From Streptomyces lomondensis (lineage in GTDB: Bacteria > Actinomycetota > Actinomycetes > Streptomycetales > Streptomycetaceae), in the NCBI RefSeq assembly GCF_014651035.1, contig NZ_BMWC01000020.1:1-64000 (forward strand): a stretch of 64,000 nt of DNA. Reading direction: 5' to 3'. This document shows, in pieces, positions 41,206 through 50,467 of this stretch. A program made the position numbers and the translations under genes. The notes beneath the pieces were generated by a model. That model was not told where the DNA came from. It ran no database searches and was given only the letters and a program-made list of their open reading frames with translations. The first letter of the stretch is position 1. Each line of letters begins with the position of its first letter.

Positions 41206-41936
41206 ACACCCTCCCGGGCGGTGCCGTCCTGGAGCTTCGCCCAGAAGTGCTCCACGATCCGGTCGAGGAACTCCTGGCCGGCGTCGCCCGCGTCACTGCC
41301 GCCGCCGCCCCAGCTCAGGGTGGCGGCCATGTGCCCCTGGTAGTCCTCGTGCAGCGCCTGGAGGGCGCCCTCCAGGAACGGCCGGTCCAGCGGGACGACC
41401 TTCGCGACCGGTCGTACGTAGGCCTGCCAGCGGGTGGTGACCGCGCTGCGCAGCAGTTCGCCGAGCTTGGCGTTCCGGCCCGTGACGGAGACGAAGTCGG
41501 GCAGGCCGAGGCCGAGCAGGTCGGCGAGGGCGGCGGACTGGCGGTCGGTGCCGCGCCAGCTGTCGGTCTCCTCCATGCGCAGGTACGCGTGGACGTCGTG
41601 TCCCACCGCCCGGGCCACGTCCTCGGGGGCGAGGCAGCGGGCGATGCGGTGCTCGCGCAGGGTGCGCGGTCTGCCGATGAGCTCCGCGGGCGAGCACCAC
41701 AGCACGCCCGCGAGAGCGGTGAGTTCGGAGTTGTTCGGGGCCGTGATCCCGCGCTCCCAGGCGATGACGTGGTCCGGGGAGACGTGGGGGTGCCCGTACG
41801 AGACGCGCATGCCGTAGGCGACGTGCTCGGGGGTCATGCCGAGGGCCGCGCGCAGGCGGCGGGCCGCGGGGGCGTTGAAGGGCGGAGTCGTGGTCGTGGG
41901 GGTGGGCTCGCTCGGATGGGGTGAAGGTCGGCGCAC
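41202..41936 (-). CDS. XRE-type helix-turn-helix DNA-binding protein
   Basis: About 244 residues. N-terminal half contains a helix-turn-helix similar to XRE regulators (LRAALGMTPEHVAYGMRVSY and ERGITAPNNSELTALAGVLW) and a second HTH-like segment (LREHRIARCLAPEDVARAVG). The C-terminal half is a helical domain with no enzyme motif, possibly for ligand or partner binding. GTG 41936 chosen; a TTG three codons upstream is also possible, and no ribosome site is clear for either. Tail-to-tail overlap with pfkA. Target unknown. Confidence 0.85.
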   Translation of the reverse strand: MRRPSPHPSEPTPTTTTPPFNAPAARRLRAALGMTPEHVAYGMRVSYGHPHVSPDHVIAWERGITAPNNSELTALAGVLWCSPAELIGRPRTLREHRIARCLAPEDVARAVGHDVHAYLRMEETDSWRGTDRQSAALADLLGLGLPDFVSVTGRNAKLGELLRSAVTTRWQAYVRPVAKVVPLDRPFLEGALQALHEDYQGHMAATLSWGGGGSDAGDAGQEFLDRIVEHFWAKLQDGTAREGV

Positions 41937-42113
41937 GCGCCACAAGCTAAGGGCGCGAGGTTGCGGCGACTACGGTCTGTTCGGCCAGGATCACGGATTG
42001 TAGGAACCTACGGCTACCGGCGGGTTCGACCGGGGCCGAAGATCGTCTGTCGGCCGGGCCGGGGGCGGGGCGAGGATGGCGCCGGGTCCGCCGGTCGTGG
42101 GCCCGGAAAGGCA

Positions 42114-42572
42114 GTGACTCACGTGAACGGCAAGCTCAATGAGCATATGCGCGAGCGGCTTCTCGCGCCGAACTTCTGGCACCTGGCGACGGTGGGGGCG
42201 GACGGGGCGCCTCAGGTCTCGCCCATGTGGGCGGACCTCGAAGGGGAGTACGTCATGGTCAACACCTCGATCGGGCGGGTGAAGGAGGAGAATCTGCGGC
42301 GCAATCCGTACGTTTCGCTGTCCCACCACGACCCCGCCAACCCCTACGACCGGGCGGAGATCCGGGGCAAGGTCGTCCGCTTCGTGGAGGGCGAGGAGGC
42401 GGAGCGGGCGATGGACCGGCTGGCGCGCAAGTACCTCGGTGAGGACCGGTACCCGTGGCTGCTGCCCGGGGAGCGCCGGGTGATGCTGCTGATCGAGCCG
42501 ACGCGGGTGCGCAGGCTCGAAGGCGTGGAGCCGTTCCGGCCGGGTGTGCTGCCGGAGGGGACGGCCGGCTGA
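42114..42572 (+). CDS. PPOX-class F420/FMN-dependent oxidoreductase
   Basis: 152-residue split-barrel flavin or F420 enzyme of the pyridoxamine-phosphate oxidase-like family. Family pattern FWHLATVGADGAPQVSPMWA near residue 22, VNTSIGRVKEENLRRNPYVS near 45, and IRGKVVRFVEGEEAE near 80. F420-dependent members are abundant in actinobacteria; cofactor and substrate are not determinable here. Start uncertain: GTG 42114 (GGA six bases upstream) or GTG 42123. Stands alone, convergent with the IclR gene. Confidence 0.88.
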   Translation: MTHVNGKLNEHMRERLLAPNFWHLATVGADGAPQVSPMWADLEGEYVMVNTSIGRVKEENLRRNPYVSLSHHDPANPYDRAEIRGKVVRFVEGEEAERAMDRLARKYLGEDRYPWLLPGERRVMLLIEPTRVRRLEGVEPFRPGVLPEGTAG

Positions 42573-42594
42573 GGACCGTTTCGGCGAACACCCC

Positions 42595-43386
42595 CTAACG
42601 CCAGTCGGGTCCGCCCGAGACCGGTGGCAGCCGGGACTCGATCCTGGCCCGGACCTCGCGCATCACCGCGACGATGCGCTCCTCGTGCTCCCGGTTGAGC
42701 CGGGCCACCGGCACCGAGCAGCTGATGGCGTCGACGGCCGGTGTGGCGTAGCGCAGGGCGAAGCCGAAGCCGGCGATGCCGGGCACCGTCTCCTCGCGGT
42801 CGACGGAGTAGCCGCGCTCGCGCACCCGGGCCAGGTCGGCGAGGAGTGTGGCGCGGTCGGTGTGCGTGTTCTCGGTGAGGGCGGCCAACGGCTCGTCGCC
42901 GAAGGGGAGTTCGTCGTCGGGGCGCTCGGCGAGCAGTGCCTTGCCGAGCGCCCCGGCATGGGCCGGGACGCGGCGGCCGACGCGGCTGAGGGTGCGCAGG
43001 TACTCGTGTGACTCGCGGGTGGCGAGGTAGACGACGTCCCGGCCGTCGAGCCGTGCCATGTGGATGGTCTCGCCGAGCGCGTCCGACGCCTCGTCGAGGT
43101 ACGGACGGACCACCCGCAGGCGCCGGTCGCCGTCCAGGTAGCCGGTGCCGGTGAGCAGCGCGCGGATGCCGATGCCGTAGAGGGAGCCGGTGGCGTCCGT
43201 GCGGACCCAGCCGGAGTCGACGAGCGTCCGGAGCAGCTGGTACATGCTGCTGCGCGGCACCTGGAGCTCCTCCGCGAGCTGGTCGAGGCGCGAGGGCTCT
43301 TCGCCCCGCTCGGCGAGCAGTTCCAGCAGTGCGACGGTCCGGGCCGCCGACTTCACGCCGCGGACGCCTCTGCTGTTCCCCTCCAT
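42595..43386 (-). CDS. IclR-family transcriptional regulator
   Basis: 263 residues. N-terminal winged HTH at about 25-85 (LDQLAEELQVPRSSMYQLLR), then an effector-binding GAF-like domain ending with ISCSVPVARL. IclR proteins usually respond to small acids or sugar-acid metabolites. Divergent from a gluconate-type permease and glucarate dehydratase over 155 bp, so it is the probable regulator of sugar-acid uptake and breakdown. Confidence 0.93.
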   Translation of the reverse strand: MEGNSRGVRGVKSAARTVALLELLAERGEEPSRLDQLAEELQVPRSSMYQLLRTLVDSGWVRTDATGSLYGIGIRALLTGTGYLDGDRRLRVVRPYLDEASDALGETIHMARLDGRDVVYLATRESHEYLRTLSRVGRRVPAHAGALGKALLAERPDDELPFGDEPLAALTENTHTDRATLLADLARVRERGYSVDREETVPGIAGFGFALRYATPAVDAISCSVPVARLNREHEERIVAVMREVRARIESRLPPVSGGPDWR

Positions 43387-43429
43387 GCGCTCATCGTAGG
43401 TCCCCCGGTAATTCGTGATCGCCCGGCCA

Positions 43430-43458
43430 TTGACCCCTGTCGTTCACCCACTTAGCCT
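43430..43458 (+). promoter_or_regulatory. Candidate promoter of the permease-glucarate dehydratase operon
   Basis: TTGACC at 43430-43435 and TAGCCT at 43453-43458, separated by 17 bp, match the vegetative sigma factor pattern and lie about 84 bp before the permease start. The repeated ATAC-containing elements just downstream (CATACGTGG and CATACAGGG) may be part of the IclR operator. Confidence 0.5.
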
Positions 43459-43541
43459 CCATCTTCATACGTGGACGTCGTCTGCATACAGGGATGAGAG
43501 CGCCGCGCGCTCGCCGGCTCACGGTTCAAAGGGGAACTGCC

Positions 43542-44879
43542 TTGCCTCTGCTCGTCGTCGGGATCAGCGTTCTGATCCTGCTGCTCCTCATGACCAGGCT
43601 GAGGCTGAACGGCTTCGCGGCCCTGCTGCTGGTGGCGGTCGGTGTCGCACTGGTCCGCGGCATCCCGGTGGCGACCATCCCGGACGTCCTCTCCGAGGGC
43701 ATCGGGGACCAGATCGGCGACACCATGCTGACCATCGGGCTCGGTGCCATGGTCGGCCGCGTGATGGGGGACTCGGGCGCCGCGCAGCGGATCGCCGGCA
43801 AGCTCCTCGACGCCTTCGGGCCGCGGTGGGTGCAGGTGGCCATGGTGGTCACGGCCATGCTGATCGGCGTGACCATGTTCTACGAGGTCGCGTTCATCAT
43901 CATCGTGCCCATCGCGTTCACCCTGGTCAGGGTCACCGGGGCGAAGCTGCTGTGGGTCGGGCTGCCGATGTCCATCGCCCTGTCCACCATGCACAGCTTC
44001 CTCCCTCCGCACCCCGGGCCCACCGCGGTCGCCGCGACCTTCCACGCCTCGGTCGGACTGACCCTGTTCTACGGCCTGTTCATCGCCGTGCCCGCCGGGG
44101 CGCTCATCGCCCTGACCTGGCCCCGCCTGCCGTTCGTCGCGCGGCTGACGCCGTCCATCCCCAAGGGCCTGGTCAGCGAGCGGGAGTTCACCGACGAGGA
44201 GATGCCCGGCCTCGGCTGGTCGCTGTGCGTGGCGCTCTTCCCCGTGGTGCTGATCGTGGCCGCCGCGGTGACGGACATGGCCACGTCCGGGGAGAGCCCG
44301 CTGCTGAACGTCGTCGCGTTCGCCGGCTCGGCGCCGATCGCGCTGCTGCTGACGCTGTGTCTGGCGGTGTGGGCGTTCGGGCCGCGGATCGGGCGGAGTC
44401 TGAGCGAGGTGGGCGCCTCCTGCACCTCGGCGGCCCAGGCGATGGCGATGATCCTGCTGGTGATCGGGGCGGGCGGGGCCTTCAAGAACGTGCTCGTCGA
44501 GGGCGGGATCTCCGACTACATCAAGGACGCCACGGACGGCTGGTCCATCTCGCCGATCGTCCTCGCCTGGCTCGTCGCCGTCATCCTGCGCATCGCGCTC
44601 GGCTCGGCCACGGTGGCCGTCGTGACGGCGTCCGGGGTGGCGCTGCCGCTGCTCGCGGGCAGCGGGGTGCACCCGGAGGTGATGGTGCTGGCCGTGGCCT
44701 GCGGCTCCATCGCGTTCTCCCATGTGAACGACCCCGGGTTCTGGTTGTTCAAGGAGTACTTCAACCTGTCCGTCGTCGAGGCGATCAAGGTGCGTACGTC
44801 CTACACGACGGTGCTGGCCGTGCTGGGGCTGGGCGGGGTGCTGGTGGGCGAGTGGGTTCTCGACGTCCTGGGTGTGTGA
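43542..44879 (+). CDS. GntP-family gluconate/sugar-acid:H+ symporter
   Basis: 445-residue transporter with about 12-14 membrane spans, GntP family. Typical parts: start PLLVVGISVLILLLLMTRLR, GIGDQIGDTMLTIGLGAMVG, STMHSFLPPHPGPTAVAATF and the last helices VVTASGVALPLLAGSG. I prefer TTG 43542, with AAAGGGGAA upstream and an N-terminus that fits E. coli GntT; ATG 43494 would add 16 residues of arginine-rich leader. Co-transcribed with glucarate dehydratase, so D-glucarate or galactarate is a likelier substrate than gluconate. Confidence 0.9.
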   Translation: MPLLVVGISVLILLLLMTRLRLNGFAALLLVAVGVALVRGIPVATIPDVLSEGIGDQIGDTMLTIGLGAMVGRVMGDSGAAQRIAGKLLDAFGPRWVQVAMVVTAMLIGVTMFYEVAFIIIVPIAFTLVRVTGAKLLWVGLPMSIALSTMHSFLPPHPGPTAVAATFHASVGLTLFYGLFIAVPAGALIALTWPRLPFVARLTPSIPKGLVSEREFTDEEMPGLGWSLCVALFPVVLIVAAAVTDMATSGESPLLNVVAFAGSAPIALLLTLCLAVWAFGPRIGRSLSEVGASCTSAAQAMAMILLVIGAGGAFKNVLVEGGISDYIKDATDGWSISPIVLAWLVAVILRIALGSATVAVVTASGVALPLLAGSGVHPEVMVLAVACGSIAFSHVNDPGFWLFKEYFNLSVVEAIKVRTSYTTVLAVLGLGGVLVGEWVLDVLGV

Positions 44880-44905
44880 ACCATTCCTTCGAGAAGGGGC
44901 AACTG

Positions 44906-46243
44906 ATGAGCATCGGACAGCAGCCGACCGTCACGGCGTTCGCCGTCTATCCCGTCGCCGGCCGCGACAGCATGGAGCTCAACCTCTCCGGCGCGCACGG
45001 GCCGTACTTCACCCGCAACGTCGTCGTCCTCACCGACTCCGAGGGGCGGACCGGGCTGGGCGAGGTGCCCGGCGGGGAGAAGATCACGCGGACGCTGCGG
45101 GAGGCGGAGTCGCTGGTCGTCGGGGCGAAGGTGGGGGACTACAAGCGGGTACTGCGGGAGATCGGGGAGCGGTTCGCCGATCGTGACGCGGGCGGGCGGG
45201 GTGCGCAGACCTTCGACCTGCGGACCACGGTGCACACCGTGACCGCTGTCGAGTCGGCCCTGCTCGACCTCCTCGGGCAGCACCTCGACGTGCCCGTGGC
45301 GGCGCTGCTGGGGGACGGGCAACAGCGGGACTCCGTGCGGGTGCTGGGCTACCTGTTCTACGTCGGTGATCCCGACCGGACCGATCTGGAGTACGTCCGT
45401 GAGCCCGGCTCCTCGGTGGAGTGGTACCGGGTGCGGCACGAGGAGGCGCTGTCGCCGGAGGCGATCGTGCGGCAGGCCGAGGCGGCGTACGCGCTGTACG
45501 GGTTCCGGGATTTCAAGCTCAAGGGGGGTGTGCTGGAGGGGGCCGAGGAGGTCGCGGCCGTGCGGGCGCTCAAGCGGCGGTTCCCCGAGGCGCGGATCAC
45601 GCTGGATCCCAACGGGGCGTGGCCGCTGTCGGAGGCGGTCGAGTTGTGCCGGCCCTTGGTGGGGACGCTGGCGTACGCCGAGGACCCCTGTGGGGCGGAG
45701 GGGGGTTACTCGGGGCGGGAGGTCCTCGCGGAGTTCCGTCGGGCGACCGGGTTGCCGACGGCGACGAACATGATCGCGACGGACTGGCGTCAGATGGCCC
45801 ACGCGCTGGCTCTCCAGTCGGTGTCGATCCCGCTGGCCGATCCGCACTTCTGGACGATGCAGGGGTCGGTACGGGTGGCGCAGTTGTGCAACGCGATGGG
45901 GCTGACGTGGGGGTGCCACTCCAACAACCACTTCGACATCTCGCTGGCGATGGTGACGCACTGCGGGGCGGCGGCGCCGGGGGAGTACAACGCGCTGGAC
46001 ACGCACTGGATCTGGCAGGAGGGGCTGGAGCGGCTGACGGCCGAGCCGTTGCGGATCGTGGGTGGGGAGATCGCTGTTCCGGACGCGCCGGGGCTGGGTG
46101 TGCGACTCGACAGGGACCGGCTGCTGGCGGCGCATGAGCTGTACCGGGAGAAGGCGTTGGGGGCGCGGGACGACGCGGTGGCGATGCGGTATCTGGTGCC
46201 GGGGTGGGCGTTCGACGCGAAGCGGCCGTGTCTGGTGCGGTAG
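44906..46243 (+). CDS. gudD: Glucarate dehydratase
   Basis: 445-residue enolase-superfamily enzyme dehydrating D-glucarate to 5-keto-4-deoxyglucarate. The KxK pair is K204/K206 (FKLKGG), Mg ligands include D in LDPNGAW and E in YAEDPCG, the N in TNMIATDW, and the catalytic histidine in HSNNHFDIS. Length matches the GlucD subgroup. Follows the permease by 26 bp with GAGAAGGGG before ATG. Downstream enzymes of the pathway (aldolase or KDG dehydrogenase) are not adjacent. Confidence 0.94.
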   Translation: MSIGQQPTVTAFAVYPVAGRDSMELNLSGAHGPYFTRNVVVLTDSEGRTGLGEVPGGEKITRTLREAESLVVGAKVGDYKRVLREIGERFADRDAGGRGAQTFDLRTTVHTVTAVESALLDLLGQHLDVPVAALLGDGQQRDSVRVLGYLFYVGDPDRTDLEYVREPGSSVEWYRVRHEEALSPEAIVRQAEAAYALYGFRDFKLKGGVLEGAEEVAAVRALKRRFPEARITLDPNGAWPLSEAVELCRPLVGTLAYAEDPCGAEGGYSGREVLAEFRRATGLPTATNMIATDWRQMAHALALQSVSIPLADPHFWTMQGSVRVAQLCNAMGLTWGCHSNNHFDISLAMVTHCGAAAPGEYNALDTHWIWQEGLERLTAEPLRIVGGEIAVPDAPGLGVRLDRDRLLAAHELYREKALGARDDAVAMRYLVPGWAFDAKRPCLVR

Positions 46244-46290
46244 CACGCCGTGGGGGGGCGGGGATGCCTGCGGCGGCCTGCGCGGGTGGG

Positions 46291-46470
46291 GTGGGGGTGC
46301 GCGTCTTCGCCTTCGCGTCGGGTGTGGGTCGGGGCCGCGCCGGGGGGTGTCCGTCCTCGGAACGGCGCGATGGGGTCGGACGCCGACTGACTGTCCGTTG
46401 ACGCGCCAACCGCTGCGGGCGGACACCCCCCGACACGGCCCCTTGCGTCGTCCGGCGGGTGCGGGCGCGT
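46291..46470. repeat. Dispersed intergenic repeat, copy 2
   Basis: About 180 bp closely similar to 9996-10173, in the same orientation, including GGGGGGTGTCCG and its complement as a 12-bp inverted repeat. It again lies between converging genes (glucarate dehydratase and an ABC permease); the 271-bp gap has no gene. Differences from copy 1 are concentrated in the 5' flank and in the loop between the inverted repeats. Confidence 0.85.
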
Positions 46471-46514
46471 GGGGGCGGGCCCCAGCCCGCTTCGTGCCCC
46501 GGCATCGACGCCGG

Positions 46515-47354
46515 TCAGCCCTTGACCGCCCCGCCCAGCGCGAAGCCTCCGCCCAGACGCCGTGCGACGAGGACGTACAGGAGGATCACCGGTGTCGAGT
46601 AGACGAGGGAGAACGCCGCCAGTTGCCCGTACGCCACCATCCCCCGGTTGCCGAAGAAGTCGTTGATGCTGACCGACGCCGGCATCTGGTCGGGCGTGAG
46701 TAGGAGCATGAAGGGGACGAAGAAGTTGCCCCACATCATGACGAAGGAGAAGACCGTCACCACCCCCACGCCCGGGCCCATCAGGGGCAGGACGATACGG
46801 ACGAGGGACTGGAGGGAGGAAGCCCCGTCGGTCCACGCGGCCTCCTCCAGTTCCCTCGGGACGCCGTCCATGAAGTTCTTCATCAGCCAGATGGCGAACG
46901 GCAGTTGGGTCGCGGCGAAGAAGAAGATCGTGCCGTGCATCGTGTCGATCAGGTCCACCTGGACGAAGAGCGCGTAGACCGGGACCATGATCGCCGTGAT
47001 GGGCAGGCTGGTGGCGAAGAGGATCGTCAGCAGGAACGGGCGGTTGAAGCGGGAGTGGAAGCGGGACAGGGGATAGGCCGCGAGGACCGCGCAGACCACT
47101 GTCAGCAGTGTCGCGCTGCCGCAGAGGATCAGGCTGTTGAGGAGGGGGGTGAAGGTGATCTCGGGGGTGAGGATCGCGTCGAAGTTGGCCAGGGTGAGGC
47201 CGTCGGGGGCTTTCACCCTGAGGTTCGCGTGCGGGTCGAGGGCCGAGAGGACGACCCAGGCCAGGGGCAGCACGAACGCGGCGGCGACCACCAGGAGGCC
47301 CGCGTCCGCCGCCAGGCGGCGGGTCGTGCGGCGGGAGGCGAGGGTGAGGGCCAT
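46515..47354 (-). CDS. Sugar ABC transporter permease (MalG type)
   Basis: 279-residue permease with six hydrophobic spans; the EAA loop that contacts the ATPase is ELEEAAWTDGASSLQSLVRI near residue 190, and the start MALTLASRRTTRRLAADAG is cytoplasmic. Six bases after the MalF-type permease, so co-transcribed. The ATP-binding subunit is not encoded here; shared MsiK-type ATPases serve such systems in Streptomyces. Confidence 0.92.
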   Translation of the reverse strand: MALTLASRRTTRRLAADAGLLVVAAAFVLPLAWVVLSALDPHANLRVKAPDGLTLANFDAILTPEITFTPLLNSLILCGSATLLTVVCAVLAAYPLSRFHSRFNRPFLLTILFATSLPITAIMVPVYALFVQVDLIDTMHGTIFFFAATQLPFAIWLMKNFMDGVPRELEEAAWTDGASSLQSLVRIVLPLMGPGVGVVTVFSFVMMWGNFFVPFMLLLTPDQMPASVSINDFFGNRGMVAYGQLAAFSLVYSTPVILLYVLVARRLGGGFALGGAVKG

Positions 47355-47360
47355 GGCGGG

Positions 47361-48281
47361 TCAGACCTCCGTCCGCAGCAGGCGCAGGTAGACGAGGGAG
47401 AAGAGGGAGCCGACCAGGAGGAGCAGCAGGGCCACCGCCGTGCCGTAGCCGATCAGGCTGTTCTGGAAGGCCTGCTCGTACATGAAGAGCGGCAGCGTCT
47501 GGCTCCTGCCGCCCGGGCCGCCTCTCGTCATCACCCAGATCAGGCCGAAGACCGAGAGCGTCTGGAGGGTGTTGAGCATCAGGTTCGTGCCGATGGAGCG
47601 GCGGATCATGGGCAGGGTGATGTGCCACAGGCGGCGCCAGCCCCCGGCCCCGTCGACCTCGGCCGCCTCGGTGATCTCCTTCGGGATCTCGTTCAGCGCG
47701 GCCGAGTAGACCAGCATCGAGAACGCCGTGCCGCGCCAGACGTTGGCGAAGGAGACCGCCAGGATCGGGAGCGTGAACAGCCAGTTCTGGGCGGGCAGGT
47801 GCAGCCAGTCCAGGATGGCGTTCAGGGTGCCCTCGCGGCGGAAGAAGGCGTAGAGGAGGAAGCCCGCCACCACCTCCGGCAGCACCCACGCCGTGACCAC
47901 GATGCCGCCGGTCAGCGTGCGGACCGGTTTCGAGGCGCGCTGCATCAGCGCGGCGAGCGCCAGGCCCAGGGTGTTCTGGCCGATCAGCGACGACAGGACC
48001 GTGAACACCAGCGTCAGCCAGACGGCGTTCAGGAACGCCTCGTCCCCGAAGGCCCGGGTGAAGTTGCCGAGGCCGACGAACGACTCCTGGGCCTGGCCGG
48101 TGAGCTGGAGGTCGGTGAAGGCGATGTAGACGCAGTAGGCGATCGGGCCGGCCAGGAAGAGGAGCAGGAGGACGACCGCGGGGGTCAGGGGCAGGACCCG
48201 CACCGGCAGGCGGGGGCCGCGTGCCGGGTGCGCGTTCTGCGGGGCCTTGGTGAGTGGCGCGTGCGGTGCGGTGGCGGTCAT
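47361..48281 (-). CDS. Sugar ABC transporter permease (MalF type)
   Basis: 306-residue permease. Cytoplasmic basic start (first 25 residues), six spans, EAA loop EIPKEITEAAEVDGAGGWRR near residue 195. Middle gene of the substrate-binding protein, MalF, MalG operon; 16 bp after the binding-protein gene. Substrate set by the binding protein, likely an oligosaccharide. Confidence 0.93.
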   Translation of the reverse strand: MTATAPHAPLTKAPQNAHPARGPRLPVRVLPLTPAVVLLLLFLAGPIAYCVYIAFTDLQLTGQAQESFVGLGNFTRAFGDEAFLNAVWLTLVFTVLSSLIGQNTLGLALAALMQRASKPVRTLTGGIVVTAWVLPEVVAGFLLYAFFRREGTLNAILDWLHLPAQNWLFTLPILAVSFANVWRGTAFSMLVYSAALNEIPKEITEAAEVDGAGGWRRLWHITLPMIRRSIGTNLMLNTLQTLSVFGLIWVMTRGGPGGRSQTLPLFMYEQAFQNSLIGYGTAVALLLLLVGSLFSLVYLRLLRTEV

Positions 48282-48297
48282 GCGCGGCGGCCCTCGC

Positions 48298-49656
48298 TCA
48301 CCGTTCGACCACCTGGTTGTCGGTCGCGTCCTTGAGCGCGTCCGTGTAGGCGCTGGTCGCCTCGTCCACCGACGCGTCGCCCGTGGTCACGCTCTCCATC
48401 GCCTCCTGGATGGCCGTGGAGACCTTGGGGTACGCCGGGTAGGCGGGGCGGTAGTGCGTCGTCGCCACCAGGTCGGTGAAGAACTTGAGGCCGGGCTGGG
48501 CCTCGACGTATGCCGGGTCCTCGGCGACGTCCTCGCGGACGGCGATGCCCGAGTTGGCGATGTACCACTTCTGCGCGTTGGCCTTGGTCTGCATCGTCTT
48601 GATGAACTCGAACGCCAGGTCCGGGTTGCCCGCCTTGGCCGGGATGGACCAGGTCCAGCCGCCGGACATGCTCACCTTGCCGGGCGCCTGGCCGTTCTGG
48701 GTCGGCATGGCCGCCAGGCCCAGTTCCCTCGACCACTCGGGCCACTCGTGGCCGCTGCCGGGCAGCCAGTCCTGCGGGAGCCAGGAGCCGTCCAGGGCGA
48801 TGCCGAGCCTGCCCTGCGGGAGCCACTCGCCGCGGACCCGGGTCATGACGTTGGGGTCGAGGGCGTCGGAGACGTCCGGGCCGAGTTTCTCCCGGTAGAC
48901 CGTTTCGACGAAGGAGAGGGCGTCCTTGAAGCCCTGGCCGCCGGCGACCCACTTCTTGGAGCCCTTGTCGTACAGGGGGTCCGTGCTGCCGTCGTTCGTG
49001 CCGTAGAGGAGCATCTCGAACGTCTGCATGGTGGCCGCCTCGCCGACCGGCTTGCCCGTGTAGACGTTGAGCGGGATGACGCCGGGGACCTTCCGCTTGA
49101 TGGTGCGGGCGGCGGTGAGGACGTCGTTCCAGGTCTTCGGCTGCCAGTCGGCGGGCAGGCCCGCCTTGGCGAAGATGTCCTTGCTGAACCACAGGCCGCG
49201 GGTGTCCGTGCCGTCGGGGACGCCGTACGTCTTGCCGTCCTCGCCCTTGGCCGCCGCCTTCGCCGTGTCGATGAACCGGTTCCAGTCCGGCCACTTGGCG
49301 AGATAGGGGTCGAGGGGCTTCAAGTAGCCGCTGGTGATGTCGGAGTTGATGAGGAACGTGTCCTCGTAGACCAGGTCGGGGGCGGTCTTGGGGGAGCGGA
49401 GCATCTGCTGGAGCTTGGTGTAGTACTCCGAGTCCGGGGCCTTGATCGGGACCAGCTCGACCTTCTTGCCGGGGTGGGCCTTCTCGAACTGCTTCTTGAT
49501 GTCCGCGAGATAGGTGTCCATCACCTTGATGGAGTTGTCCGTGGACTGCTTGAAGGAGACCTTCACGGTGTCCGGGTCGCTGCCGGAGCCACCGCCGCAC
49601 GCGGTGAGGGTGGCTGCGACGAGGAGAGCAGGGAGTAAGGCGGCGGTGGGGCGCAC
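48298..49656 (-). CDS. ABC transporter sugar-binding lipoprotein
   Basis: 452-residue extracellular solute-binding protein (family 1, as MalE/NgcE-like). Lipoprotein signal peptide with lipobox LTAC near residue 20 (TAALLPALLVAATLTACGGG). Conserved body features: DTFLINSDITSGYLKPLDPY, GVPDGTDTRGLWFSKDIFAK and SGGWTWSIPAKAGNPD. Start set at GTG 49656 because AGGAGG lies eight bases upstream, not at GTG 49680. First gene of the importer operon; an operator-like site lies 65 bp upstream. Aminosugar or oligosaccharide uptake is inferred. Confidence 0.93.
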   Translation of the reverse strand: MRPTAALLPALLVAATLTACGGGSGSDPDTVKVSFKQSTDNSIKVMDTYLADIKKQFEKAHPGKKVELVPIKAPDSEYYTKLQQMLRSPKTAPDLVYEDTFLINSDITSGYLKPLDPYLAKWPDWNRFIDTAKAAAKGEDGKTYGVPDGTDTRGLWFSKDIFAKAGLPADWQPKTWNDVLTAARTIKRKVPGVIPLNVYTGKPVGEAATMQTFEMLLYGTNDGSTDPLYDKGSKKWVAGGQGFKDALSFVETVYREKLGPDVSDALDPNVMTRVRGEWLPQGRLGIALDGSWLPQDWLPGSGHEWPEWSRELGLAAMPTQNGQAPGKVSMSGGWTWSIPAKAGNPDLAFEFIKTMQTKANAQKWYIANSGIAVREDVAEDPAYVEAQPGLKFFTDLVATTHYRPAYPAYPKVSTAIQEAMESVTTGDASVDEATSAYTDALKDATDNQVVER

Positions 49657-49720
49657 GGGCACGACCTCCTGCGGGCGCACTTCGTTGTGGCCGGGACGGC
49701 TGCGTCGTGAACCTAAGTTG

Positions 49721-49736
49721 AGTGGTCTAGTCAGGT
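49721..49736. promoter_or_regulatory. DasR-like (GntR) operator upstream of sugar importer
   Basis: AGTGGTCTAGTCAGGT: the left ten bases match the DasR-responsive element pattern A(C/G)TGGTCTAGACCA(C/G)T exactly; the right half is degenerate. Located 65 bp upstream of the binding-protein start. DasR binds such sites at N-acetylglucosamine-related genes; a related GntR regulator is also possible. Confidence 0.5.
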
Positions 49737-49777
49737 CAATGCGTGTGCGGCGGTTCTATCGGATGACTGATGGACCG

Positions 49778-50467
49778 TCACTGGCCCGTGACCCAGCGGT
49801 ACTGGAGCTCTGGCCGCCCCACCGTGCCGTACTGCGGGCGGCGGGCCGCGCGGCCCGCGTCCACCAGGTGCTCCAGGTAGCGGCGGGCCGTGATGCGGGA
49901 GATGCCCACGGACTCCGCGACGCCGGCGGCCGTGAGGCCCTCCGCGCTGTCCCGCAGGGCCACCGTCACCCGCTCCAGCGTCGGCGCGCTCAGGCCCTTG
50001 GGCAGGGCGGCCGGGCCGGGGGCGCGCAGGGCCGCGAGCGCCCGGTCCACCTCGTCCTGGCCGCTGGCCTCGCCGACCGCCGCGTGGAACTCGGCGTACC
50101 GCACCAGCCGGTCCCGCAGGGTGGCGAAGGTGAACGGCTTCAGGACGTACTGCACGACCCCGAGCGAGACGCCCTCGCGTACGACGGCCAGATCGCGGGC
50201 CGACGTCACCGCTATCACGTCCGCGTGGTGGCCGGCCGCCCGCAGCGAGCGCGCCAGCTGCAGGCCGTGCACATCGGGCAGGTGCAGATCGAGCAGGAGG
50301 AGGTCCACCGGGGTGCGGTCCAGGGCGCGGCGGGCCTCCGCGCCCGTGTGGGCCTTGCCCACGGCGACGAAGCCGGGGACCCGGCCGACGTACAGGACGT
50401 GGGCGTCGGCGGCGACCGGGTCGTCCTCCACCACCAGGACTCGGATGGCCTGCTCGCTGCTCGTCAT
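49778..50467 (-). CDS. CitB/DcuR-family response regulator
   Basis: 229-residue response regulator. Receiver domain (1-120) with EDD pocket at residues 14-16, phospho-acceptor D60 (LLLLDLHLPD), T in AVTSA and K in VLKPF. Effector domain (about 150-225) with helix-turn-helix GLTAAGVAESVGISRITARR. ATG overlaps the stop of the kinase gene. Probable target is the divergent dicarboxylate carrier gene beyond the kinase. Confidence 0.94.
   Translation of the reverse strand: MTSSEQAIRVLVVEDDPVAADAHVLYVGRVPGFVAVGKAHTGAEARRALDRTPVDLLLLDLHLPDVHGLQLARSLRAAGHHADVIAVTSARDLAVVREGVSLGVVQYVLKPFTFATLRDRLVRYAEFHAAVGEASGQDEVDRALAALRAPGPAALPKGLSAPTLERVTVALRDSAEGLTAAGVAESVGISRITARRYLEHLVDAGRAARRPQYGTVGRPELQYRWVTGQ

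Noticed and set aside
43415..46243. 942-codon frame joining permease and glucarate dehydratase
   Set aside because: The first half is the wrong frame of the permease gene; glucarate dehydratase begins at its own ATG 44906 with a ribosome site.
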